Shown here: piece after piece, positions 1-5,029 of the stretch | Numbering within the stretch: position 1 is the first letter of the stretch | How the letters are laid out: each line of letters begins with the position of its first letter | Origin: Chloroflexota bacterium | GTDB lineage: Bacteria; Chloroflexota; Anaerolineae; Anaerolineales; UBA11858 | NCBI GenBank assembly: GCA_030666985.1 | Contig: DAOUWT010000138.1 | Span: forward strand, 1 to 6,895 | Length of the DNA stretch: 6,895 nucleotides | Direction: 5' to 3' | Made by a program: the position numbers and the translations under genes | Notes under the pieces: generated by a model | What the model was told of the DNA's origin: nothing | The model's input: only the letters and a program-made list of their open reading frames with translations | The model's database searches: none

Positions 1-17
1 CGCGCACGAGACGCACC

Positions 18-60
18 CCTCCCCAAAATTTGACACGTATTTTGTCACATTTGGGGGAGG
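18..60. repeat. Long imperfect inverted repeat (hairpin)
   Basis: Arms 18-35 and 43-60 are complementary at 16 of 18 positions, with a 7-base loop at 36-42. The core is a TGACA...TGTCA dyad flanked by CCTCCCC/GGGGAGG. No T-run follows on either strand, so it is not a standard intrinsic terminator. It lies about 110 bases downstream of the ABC fusion gene, read on the minus strand. It could be an interspersed palindromic repeat, a protein-binding dyad or an RNA 3' end structure. The structure is seen directly; its role is unknown. Confidence 0.6.
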
Positions 61-85
61 CCGGGAGGGGGCACCGGCTTTGACT
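60..85 (+). terminator. Weak terminator-like hairpin
   Basis: GCCGG (60-64) and CCGGC (74-78) form a 5-bp GC stem with a 9-base loop, followed by T-rich TTTGACTTTT. This could end a plus-strand transcript entering from left of the window. The stem is short and the T-run is interrupted, so the call is tentative. Confidence 0.2.
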
Positions 86-129
86 TTTCCAGAGTTTTTA
101 GAAATATAGTCAATTGCGACCCGTGTTTC

Positions 130-166
130 ACGCAACACGCATCACGCATCACGCAACACGTTTCAC
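130..166. repeat. 7-bp tandem repeat tract 1
   Basis: Five consecutive 7-base units occupy 130-164: ACGCAAC, ACGCATC, ACGCATC, ACGCAAC, ACGTTTC, then AC. The tract ends one base before the stop codon of the ABC fusion gene (168-170). CGTGTT at 122-127 pairs with AACACG at 134-139, giving a small hairpin at its edge. Two further tracts with the same 7-base period occur at 1931-1979 and 6081-6169. They resemble the heptanucleotide short tandem repeats known from filamentous cyanobacteria, but no homology to those is claimed. Confidence 0.8.
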
Positions 167-167
167 T

Positions 168-1859
168 TTAATAATGCGTCAAGCTCCCATCCACTTTGGC
201 TCTCCCCACCGCGTAGCGGAAAGCGGCCAAACTCAGCGGGACGAGCACCACGCTAAAGGCCAGCAGAGCCAACACGTCCAGCTTGAGCGCGCCCAAACTG
301 GCGTCCTCCAGCAGGGCCAGGCGCATCCCCCGCAGGGAATAGGTAACGGGCAAAAAGGCAGAGAGTACCTGCATCCACCCCGGCAAAATCTCGACCGGAT
401 AGTAAATCCCCCCCAGGAGGCTGGAAAGGGCCCCAAATATCCAGGTGATGGGGTCTCCCCGCTTGAGCACAATAATGAAACTGGCCGCCAAAATCCCCAA
501 GCTGCTAAAAGAGATGATCGTCAAGACCAGTATCAACAAGGTCGCGCCGAGGTTGCTGCCCGCGAGATCCACGCCCAGGAACAGCCCTCCCACGCCCAGG
601 TAAACCAGTACCCGGAACGTGGTCAGGAGATAGCTCCACAGCGAGGAACTGACCACCACCGTGGAAAGTCTGGTGGGCGTGCTCAACATGGCCTCCAGAG
701 TGCCCGTGGTTTGAGCCTTTCGCAAACTCCCTGAAAAGGCCGATAATCCCACCCCAAAATATTCCGACAAAGCAATCCCAATCAGCACAAATGCAAAATA
801 ATCTCCCCCGTAGGGCTGCAATTGCGGGATGGCGGCTTCTCCCAGCATTTGGGCGATGAAATAAAACACGGCTATAGAGAAAAAAACCTTGAAGAATTGG
901 AGGAAGAAGGAGAGGCGATAAGTTAGTTCGGATTTCAAGTCGCGGCGGAGGAAGGCTAACGCCTTGGAGAGGGGGGAGCCGGCCAGGGATAGGGCCTCCC
1001 CGCTGGGGCTTGGAAGACGCTCCTGGGAGGGTGAAGCAGGCCCCAGGGCGGGGAGGGCGTCCCCCGCGGTCCCCACGTCCCGGACCTGATTCTCGATGAC
1101 GGCCGGGAAAATCTCCCGCAACGTATCCTCCCCAAACTCCTCACGCAATTCCCCAAGGGTGCCGCACGCCAAAATCTTCCCCTTGTTCATGACCGCAATC
1201 CGGTCGCACAGGGTCTCCGCTTCGTCTAGGCGGTGAGTGGTCAGGAAAACCGTGATGCCCTCCTGCTGGGTGAGCTTCTCCCGGATGAGGGCGTGGAGCT
1301 GGCGGGTTACAGAGGGGTCTAGGCCCTTGGTGGGTTCATCGAGGAAGAGAATTTTGGGCTGGTGCAGCAAAGCCCGCGCAATGGAGAGGCGCTGCCGCAT
1401 CCCGGTAGAGTAGGTTCTGAAGGGCTGGCGGGCCTTCTCGGTGAGTCCCACGAGGGCTAGTACTTCATCCACGCGCTCCGGGACATTGGCCTTGGGCATC
1501 CCGTGGAGGGCGGCGAAAAATTTTAGGTTTTCTAGGCCCGATAAGCGCCAATAAAAACTGCGTTCATCGCTAGTTACCAGGCCAAGAGAGGCCTTGATGT
1601 GCCGCTCCTGGCTGAGGCGATAACCGTTTACCAATGCTGACCCCGATGTGGGGGTGATCAGCGTGCTCAGCATTTTCACCAGGGTGGTCTTCCCGGCTCC
1701 GTTGGGGCCGAGCAGCCCAAAAATTTCCCCCTCTGGGATAGCCAGCGAGACCTGGTTCACGGCGGGCGGGTCAAGTTCTCTCCATTTGAAGAGGTTCTTC
1801 CAGGTTTGGTTCTGGGGGTATTGTTTTATTAGTTGATGTGTTTGGATTGCGTATTTCAT
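168..1859 (-). CDS. ABC transporter ATP-binding/permease fusion (ABC-2 type exporter)
   Basis: This protein of 563 residues from ATG 1859 couples ATP hydrolysis to export of an unknown substrate across the membrane, and probably acts as a homodimer. Residues 1-252 are a NatA/CcmA-like ATPase. It has Walker A GPNGAGKTT (51-59), signature YSTGMRQR (150-157), Walker B ILFLDEP (170-176), D-loop GLD (179-181) and switch His209. The usual Q-loop glutamine is missing; the site reads VTSDERSFYWRL (95 on). A Pro/Ser/Gly-rich linker (about 253-298) joins an ABC-2 permease (299-563) with about six membrane helices and the family motif GTLEAM (386-391). Family members are usually two separate genes, so this is a fusion. 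An in-frame GTG at 1886 would add nine residues. ATG was preferred because MKYAIQTHQLIKQY is a typical family start and a -10 box at 1904-1909 leaves a normal leader. Neither start has a clear ribosome binding site. Drug, polysaccharide or sodium export are all possible. Confidence 0.9.
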   Translation of the reverse strand: MKYAIQTHQLIKQYPQNQTWKNLFKWRELDPPAVNQVSLAIPEGEIFGLLGPNGAGKTTLVKMLSTLITPTSGSALVNGYRLSQERHIKASLGLVTSDERSFYWRLSGLENLKFFAALHGMPKANVPERVDEVLALVGLTEKARQPFRTYSTGMRQRLSIARALLHQPKILFLDEPTKGLDPSVTRQLHALIREKLTQQEGITVFLTTHRLDEAETLCDRIAVMNKGKILACGTLGELREEFGEDTLREIFPAVIENQVRDVGTAGDALPALGPASPSQERLPSPSGEALSLAGSPLSKALAFLRRDLKSELTYRLSFFLQFFKVFFSIAVFYFIAQMLGEAAIPQLQPYGGDYFAFVLIGIALSEYFGVGLSAFSGSLRKAQTTGTLEAMLSTPTRLSTVVVSSSLWSYLLTTFRVLVYLGVGGLFLGVDLAGSNLGATLLILVLTIISFSSLGILAASFIIVLKRGDPITWIFGALSSLLGGIYYPVEILPGWMQVLSAFLPVTYSLRGMRLALLEDASLGALKLDVLALLAFSVVLVPLSLAAFRYAVGRAKVDGSLTHY

Positions 1860-1903
1860 TGGATACTGACTTTTTTGTGTGGTCACCGGGGTATGGTTTT
1901 CTC

Positions 1904-1909
1904 ATTATA
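1904..1909 (-). promoter_or_regulatory. Possible -10 box for the ABC fusion gene
   Basis: The minus strand reads TATAAT here, placing transcription start near 1897. That is 38 bases before the ATG at 1859, or about 11 before the GTG at 1886. The hexamer 17 bases upstream is CCCCCA, so there is no recognisable -35 element. Position and perfect -10 match support it; the missing -35 weakens it. Confidence 0.35.
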
Positions 1910-1930
1910 GCCTGTTTTTGATGGCTTGGG

Positions 1931-1979
1931 GGAGATTGGAGATTAGATATTGGTCTTCACGCACCACGCACCACGCTAA
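1931..1979. repeat. 7-bp tandem repeat tract 2
   Basis: Seven units of exactly 7 bases can be laid end to end: GGAGATT, GGAGATT, AGATATT, GGTCTTC, ACGCACC, ACGCACC, ACGCTAA. The second half uses nearly the same unit as tract 1 (ACGCAAC/ACGCATC). The tract lies between two divergent -10-like boxes (minus strand 1904-1909, plus strand 1987-1992). Confidence 0.75.
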
Positions 1980-1983
1980 AAAA

Positions 1984-1992
1984 TGTTATAAT
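1984..1992 (+). promoter_or_regulatory. Extended -10 promoter
   Basis: TGTTATAAT is a perfect extended -10 element (TGn followed by TATAAT). No -35 is seen, which extended -10 promoters can do without. Transcription would start near 1999-2000, exactly at an ATG (2000), and would run through the hairpin-rich region to the lipoprotein gene. It may therefore drive a small RNA, a leaderless small ORF, or a long leader for the lipoprotein. Confidence 0.4.
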
Positions 1993-1999
1993 CTGTCAA

Positions 2000-2146
2000 A
2001 TGAAAAAATACTTCCGACGACATGCAGCTATCACTTTTGTTTATCGTCACTTGGTAGTAAATCGATTGGAAATCAACCCTGTTCTGCCAGGTCTGCTGTT
2101 TTTGCAGACACACCGACCTTCGTCGGTTGGTATTGATCGATTCTAA
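2000..2146 (+). CDS. Doubtful leaderless 48-residue ORF
   Basis: The ORF starts MKKYFRRHAA and ends SSVGIDRF, running from ATG 2000 to TAA 2144-2146. It has no Shine-Dalgarno, but its ATG sits about seven bases after the perfect extended -10 TGTTATAAT, the spacing of a leaderless gene. The peptide is basic at its start and matches no family I recognise. Most of its codons lie inside strong inverted repeats, so RNA structure explains this stretch at least as well as coding does. It should be read as an alternative to the structured RNA entry, not as an established gene. Confidence 0.15.
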   Translation: MKKYFRRHAAITFVYRHLVVNRLEINPVLPGLLFLQTHRPSSVGIDRF

Positions 2147-2196
2147 TCCGCGAAGGCGGATTTCGCGGGTCAGCGGCGAATTCATTCGCTTTGACC
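2060..2196 (+). ncRNA. Candidate structured RNA or palindromic repeat element
   Basis: Five stems can be drawn. P1 pairs AATCGAT (2060-2066) with ATCGATT (2136-2142) and encloses P2 and P3. P2 is GTCTGC/GCAGAC (2091-2096, 2104-2109). P3 is ACCGAC/GTCGGT (2112-2117, 2122-2127; loop CTTC). P4 follows: AATCCGC/GCGGATT (2145-2151, 2156-2162; loop GAAG). P5 is GGTCA/TGACC (2168-2172, 2192-2196) with an inner GCGAA/TTCGC stem. The top of P3 (CCTTCG, 2117-2122) is exactly complementary to the top of P4 (CGAAGG, 2151-2156). Alternative pairings exist, such as CCGCGA 2148-2153 with TCGCGG 2163-2168. It matches no RNA family I can name. It may be a small RNA, a regulatory leader, or an interspersed palindromic repeat common in such genomes. 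Confidence 0.35.
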
Positions 2197-2209
2197 GCTT
2201 TGACTGCCG

Positions 2210-2215
2210 TATAAT
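2210..2215 (+). promoter_or_regulatory. -10 box for the lipoprotein gene
   Basis: TATAAT lies 28 bases before the ATG at 2244, giving a leader of roughly 22 bases that contains the strong ribosome binding site. The nearby TTGACC (2191-2196) is only 13 bases upstream, too close for a normal -35, so another factor or sigma contact would be needed. Confidence 0.4.
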
Positions 2216-2243
2216 TTTATCTTCACCCTTAAAGGAGTAACCC

Positions 2244-3305
2244 ATGAAACTTAATCGACCATTTACCATCATTTCCGCGCTTGTTATTCTGATAATCCTT
2301 ATTTCCGCAACGGGCTGTGATGATTTTGCTGAACCGTCTCCAAGTGCGGATTCGGCAACCGAGACGCCCACGCCTGAGACGCAGGCCACAATGGATGCCG
2401 CCCTGACCCAAACGGTCGTCGCTGAGGAAGAGTTTCAGGGCGCGGTAGATGAGGCCGTGGAGGCGGCGGTTGCCGAGGCGGTCGAGGCCACCATGAGCGC
2501 AATGTCCGCCGTTGATGAGGATGCTTATGGTGATATGAGCGAGGAAGAAATGGCTGACGAGATTGACAAGGCGGTCAGTAATGCAGAGGACGCTTCCGAG
2601 CAGGCCAGCACGGCAGCCGACGATGCCGCCTCAGATGGCACGCTCACGCAGGAGGAAATGGATGAGATAGAAGCCTTAATCTCTGACCTGGCCTACGCCC
2701 TTGCCTTGGCCGAGGATTTAATGTACCTTTATGATGATATTTATGGTGAATTGGCCACAGAGACTCTCTACTTGTTACTGGAGATGGAGGATGACTTGGA
2801 CGAATTGGCCGCCTTTGCTACTGATATGGTTGAGCTGCTCATTATGGCTGAAGAGGCCTTGGATGGAGGTCTGGCGGTCGCCGAGGAGGTTGTCGCTCAA
2901 TTTGAGCAAGTGGCTGCCCAGGTTGATACGGCAGGCCTGATTGAAGCGAGAGACGCTTGGCTGGACGCCCGCCAGACTGAGGCTGAAAATCGAGCCGAGA
3001 TGATCACGAATATGGCCCCCTCAGAAATTGCCGGCACGCGCCGGGAAGCTCTCCTGGATGCGTTTACCTACGTGGACGCGGCCCGCGCCGCGCTGGCCGA
3101 TGGGAAGCTCACCCTCCCCGAATTGCAGAACGTTGGTCAACTTGGTGCTAACGCCCAAGCTGGCTTTGCCCAGTTCAGCGGGCCGCTCCTGCAGAATCGT
3201 TCCGCTGAAATAAGCGGTATCTCTTCCATGCTTGCCCTCGGTCAACTCCCCCAAGCGGTGAATGGGGTGAATCAGTTGGAGGGGCTGTTAGGGAATCGCC
3301 CGTAA
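2244..3305 (+). CDS. Highly acidic putative lipoprotein, function unknown
   Basis: This protein of 353 residues is probably exported and anchored to the membrane by a lipid. Start ATG 2244 is set by a strong AAAGGAG (2231-2237). Residues 4-20 are a hydrophobic signal followed by ISATGC; Cys25 is the likely lipidated residue, though the lipobox is loose (Ala at -3). A Pro/Thr/Ser-rich tether (29-46) precedes a long, probably helical Ala/Glu/Asp-rich body. By hand count, residues 26-235 hold 59 Asp/Glu and one basic residue (Lys109). An EF-hand-like loop occurs at 127-138, with Asp at loop position 1, Asp-Gly at 5-6, Leu at 8 and Glu at 12. A half-copy (DGKLTLPE) lies at 286-293. Short Glu-Ala-Val repeats occur at 69-82. 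The C-terminus (260-353) is less acidic. Calcium or metal binding is an inference. I do not recognise a family. Confidence 0.85.
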   Translation: MKLNRPFTIISALVILIILISATGCDDFAEPSPSADSATETPTPETQATMDAALTQTVVAEEEFQGAVDEAVEAAVAEAVEATMSAMSAVDEDAYGDMSEEEMADEIDKAVSNAEDASEQASTAADDAASDGTLTQEEMDEIEALISDLAYALALAEDLMYLYDDIYGELATETLYLLLEMEDDLDELAAFATDMVELLIMAEEALDGGLAVAEEVVAQFEQVAAQVDTAGLIEARDAWLDARQTEAENRAEMITNMAPSEIAGTRREALLDAFTYVDAARAALADGKLTLPELQNVGQLGANAQAGFAQFSGPLLQNRSAEISGISSMLALGQLPQAVNGVNQLEGLLGNRP

Positions 3306-3310
3306 GGGCG
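3297..3310 (+). terminator. Small hairpin over the lipoprotein stop codon
   Basis: CGCCC (3297-3301) pairs with GGGCG (3306-3310), and the 4-base loop GTAA contains the TAA stop. No T-run follows, so it would be at best a weak or factor-dependent terminator, or an RNA-stabilising 3' end. It lies between the lipoprotein and the toxin-antitoxin promoter. Confidence 0.25.
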
Positions 3311-3330
3311 TCGATAATCCCGCGAGGGTA

Positions 3331-3369
3331 TATTTATATTGACTTTTATCCCGTAATAGGATATAAATA
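3331..3369 (+). promoter_or_regulatory. Promoter and operator-like dyads of the higBA operon
   Basis: TTGACT (3339-3344) and TATAAA (3362-3367) are separated by exactly 17 bases, a textbook sigma-70 type promoter, with start near 3374. Two inverted repeats overlap it. TATTTATAT (3331-3339) and ATATAAATA (3361-3369) are perfect 9-base arms. TATCC (3347-3351) and GGATA (3359-3363) form a 17-base dyad in the spacer and -10 region. HigA-type antitoxins repress their own promoter by binding such dyads, so these are the likely operators. The promoter is seen in the sequence; HigA binding is inferred. Confidence 0.6.
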
Positions 3370-3378
3370 AGAGAGAAT

Positions 3379-3678
3379 ATGCGAGTCATTGCTAGAAGTA
3401 CGTTGAAGACGTTTTACGAAACACCAAAATACCGCGATGCTAAGGAACCGCTGGAGGCTTGGTACGCTGAAGTAAAACACGCCGTTTGGGAAACGCCAGC
3501 AGACATCAAAAACAAATATGGCAATGCCAGTATTCTGCACAACAATCGAGTTGTGTTCAATATCGCCGGAAATAAATATCGGTTGGTCGTTAAAATCCAC
3601 TATAACACTAGTGTCGTGTATATTCGGTTTATTAGCACGCACGCCGAGTATGACAAAATAGACGCAGAGAGTGTTTGA
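3379..3678 (+). CDS. higB: HigB-family toxin (mRNA interferase)
   Basis: This toxin of 99 residues matches the HigB_toxin family (E. coli HigB/YgjN type), RelE-fold ribonucleases that cut mRNA on the ribosome and stop growth. The start MRVIARSTLKTFYE, a central W..EVKHAVW segment (28-37), FNIAGNKYRL (60-69) and the end FISTHAEYDKID (84-95) are all typical, and the length is close to the usual 95-105. The gene is first in a two-gene operon, with toxin before antitoxin as is usual for hig loci. It follows a strong promoter with only about five bases of leader, so the purines AGAGAG before the ATG may not act as a full ribosome binding site. Its TGA stop (3676-3678) overlaps the ribosome binding site of the next gene, which suggests translational coupling. 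No truncation or frameshift is visible. Toxicity is inferred from family membership. Confidence 0.9.
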   Translation: MRVIARSTLKTFYETPKYRDAKEPLEAWYAEVKHAVWETPADIKNKYGNASILHNNRVVFNIAGNKYRLVVKIHYNTSVVYIRFISTHAEYDKIDAESV

Positions 3679-3681
3679 GGG
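3677..3681 (+). promoter_or_regulatory. Ribosome binding site deciding the higA start
   Basis: GAGGG ends eight bases before ATG 3690. It favours this ATG over an in-frame TTG at 3675, which would precede the site and overlap higB. The site begins inside the higB stop codon, as expected for coupled translation. Confidence 0.6.
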
Positions 3682-3689
3682 ATCGTCTG

Positions 3690-4892
3690 ATGAAAGCAAA
3701 AATTTTACACTCCGAAGATGAATACAGAGAAGCCCTGGTTTATGTTGAAGGGTTAATGGATGCTGAGCCCGGTTCACCTGAAGAGGGTGAATTGGAATTG
3801 TTTGCGATGTTGATTGAACAATATGAGGAAGTTCATTATCCCATTGCTCTACCAGACCCTGTTGAAGCCATCAAGTTCCGCATGGAGCAAGAAGGACTAA
3901 CGCGCAAAGATATGCGCAAATACTTGGGCAGTCAAAGTAAAGTCTCCGAAATATTGAACCGCAAGCGTACTTTGAGCCTTTCCATGATGCGCGCCCTGCA
4001 CGATGGTTTGGGTATCCCGACTGAGGTATTGTTGCAAGATACCGATCAAAAATTATCCGATTGCAAACATAACTATAAAGACTATCCTTTCGCGGAAATG
4101 TTCAAACGAGGTTATTTTAGAGCTTTTAATGGCACTTTGCAACAGGCCAAAGGACAAGCTGAAGAATTACTGCTGGACTTATTCTCGGTTTTTGGTGATA
4201 CAATGCCCCAACCTGTCTATTGTAGGAATTCCGACAAGGAAGTTGACACAAACGCCTTGATCGCGTGGCAGGCAAGGGTGATTGAATTTGCTTTACAAGA
4301 AGATTTGCTTCCCTTTTTACAGGAAAATCTAAATGAGAGCCTCATCAGAGAAGTAGTCAAGTTAAGCTATTTTTCACAAGGCCCTCAAATGGCAGCAGAG
4401 TTACTAAATAAAAAGGGAATCCATTTTATTGTACTCAAGCACCTTCCACGTACATATTTAGATGGGGCCTGTTTTTCTTCTCCCACTGGACGCCCAATTA
4501 TTGGAATGACTCTGCGATACGACAGAATAGATAATTTTTGGTTTACGTTGGTACATGAACTTGCACATGCTTTTTTGCATCTGAGTCAAGATAGTAAGAT
4601 GGCATTTTTTGATGATACGTATCACTTTGCATCCGAATCAGATAATCTACAAGAAAGAGAAGCTAATTATTTCGCCAGAGATATTTTGATACCAACGGAT
4701 GCATGGGAGCGAGAAGAAGAACAATTGCTGGCTTCAAATCGAACGCAAAATATACGATCTTTTGCAGATCACCTAAAAATTGCACCAGCTATTGTTGCTG
4801 GGCGAGTGAGCTGGGAAACAGGAAATTATACGGCATTTTCGAGTCTTGTTGGTCACAAAAAAATCCGAGAGCAATTTGGGGATTATGAGTAA
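3690..4892 (+). CDS. higA: HigA-like antitoxin fused to an ImmA/IrrE metallopeptidase
   Basis: This protein of 400 residues probably neutralises HigB and represses the operon. Residues 1-57 match the N-terminal arm of HigA. Residues 58-115 are the Xre-type helix-turn-helix (EAIKFRMEQEGLTRKDM, then SKVSEILNRKRTLS). An ordinary HigA ends near here, at about 120-140 residues. Here a helical middle part (including FAEMFKRGYF, 134-143) leads into an ImmA/IrrE (COG2856-like) zinc peptidase domain. That domain has HELAH at 289-293, a downstream EREANYFA (322-329) that should give the third ligand (Glu322 or Glu324), and the family tail FADHLKIAPAIVAGR (358-372). Relatives such as ImmA and IrrE cleave Xre-type repressors under stress, so self-cleavage or cleavage of a partner is a reasonable inference. 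ATG 3690 was chosen for its ribosome binding site. The gene is clearly AT-rich, about 35% GC at 4561-4620, suggesting transfer. Confidence 0.88.
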   Translation: MKAKILHSEDEYREALVYVEGLMDAEPGSPEEGELELFAMLIEQYEEVHYPIALPDPVEAIKFRMEQEGLTRKDMRKYLGSQSKVSEILNRKRTLSLSMMRALHDGLGIPTEVLLQDTDQKLSDCKHNYKDYPFAEMFKRGYFRAFNGTLQQAKGQAEELLLDLFSVFGDTMPQPVYCRNSDKEVDTNALIAWQARVIEFALQEDLLPFLQENLNESLIREVVKLSYFSQGPQMAAELLNKKGIHFIVLKHLPRTYLDGACFSSPTGRPIIGMTLRYDRIDNFWFTLVHELAHAFLHLSQDSKMAFFDDTYHFASESDNLQEREANYFARDILIPTDAWEREEEQLLASNRTQNIRSFADHLKIAPAIVAGRVSWETGNYTAFSSLVGHKKIREQFGDYE

Positions 4893-4983
4893 ACGTACAG
4901 CATAGCCCAAGTTTATTTGCCTGCCGCCTGCAAAAAGGCAGTGAAAAAAGCTCTCGCCAAGGCAACACCGTACGCACAGCGAA

Positions 4984-4997
4984 ACCCGTCCCCGGGT
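4984..4997. repeat. Small hairpin before the channel gene
   Basis: ACCCG (4984-4988) pairs with CGGGT (4993-4997) around a 4-base loop. It lies in the 137-base gap between higA and the channel gene. That gap also holds CTGCC/GGCAG (an 11-base loop), but no clear promoter and no T-run terminator. Channel transcription may come from an unrecognised promoter or from read-through. Confidence 0.25.
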
Positions 4998-5029
4998 GCC
5001 AAAATTGCCACAATTGCAAAAGGAAAACA

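Noticed and set aside
80..110. Plus-strand promoter TTGACT ... TATAGT
   Set aside because: The spacer is 19 bases and no plus-strand gene follows; downstream DNA encodes the minus-strand ABC gene. Chance match is more likely.
114..734. Plus-strand open frame of 206 codons opposite the ABC permease
   Set aside because: It lies antisense to a clear permease domain, its product is Gln/His/Arg-rich without domains, and it begins in the 7-bp repeat tract. It is a shadow frame.
1931..1979. CRISPR array or transposon end for the repeat tracts
   Set aside because: Units are only 7 bases, contiguous and without spacers; no cas genes, transposase or flanking target duplications are present.
1976..2389. 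Minus-strand open frame across the structured region and lipoprotein start
   Set aside because: It overlaps the lipoprotein signal peptide and the hairpins, has no ribosome binding site that stands out, and no recognisable protein features.
3346..3777. Minus-strand 143-codon frame opposite higB
   Set aside because: It is fully antisense to a conserved toxin gene and its promoter, and its product resembles no family.
3675..4892. TTG start at 3675 for the antitoxin
   Set aside because: The GAGGG ribosome binding site at 3677-3681 lies after the TTG and at correct distance from ATG 3690, whose product aligns with normal HigA starts.
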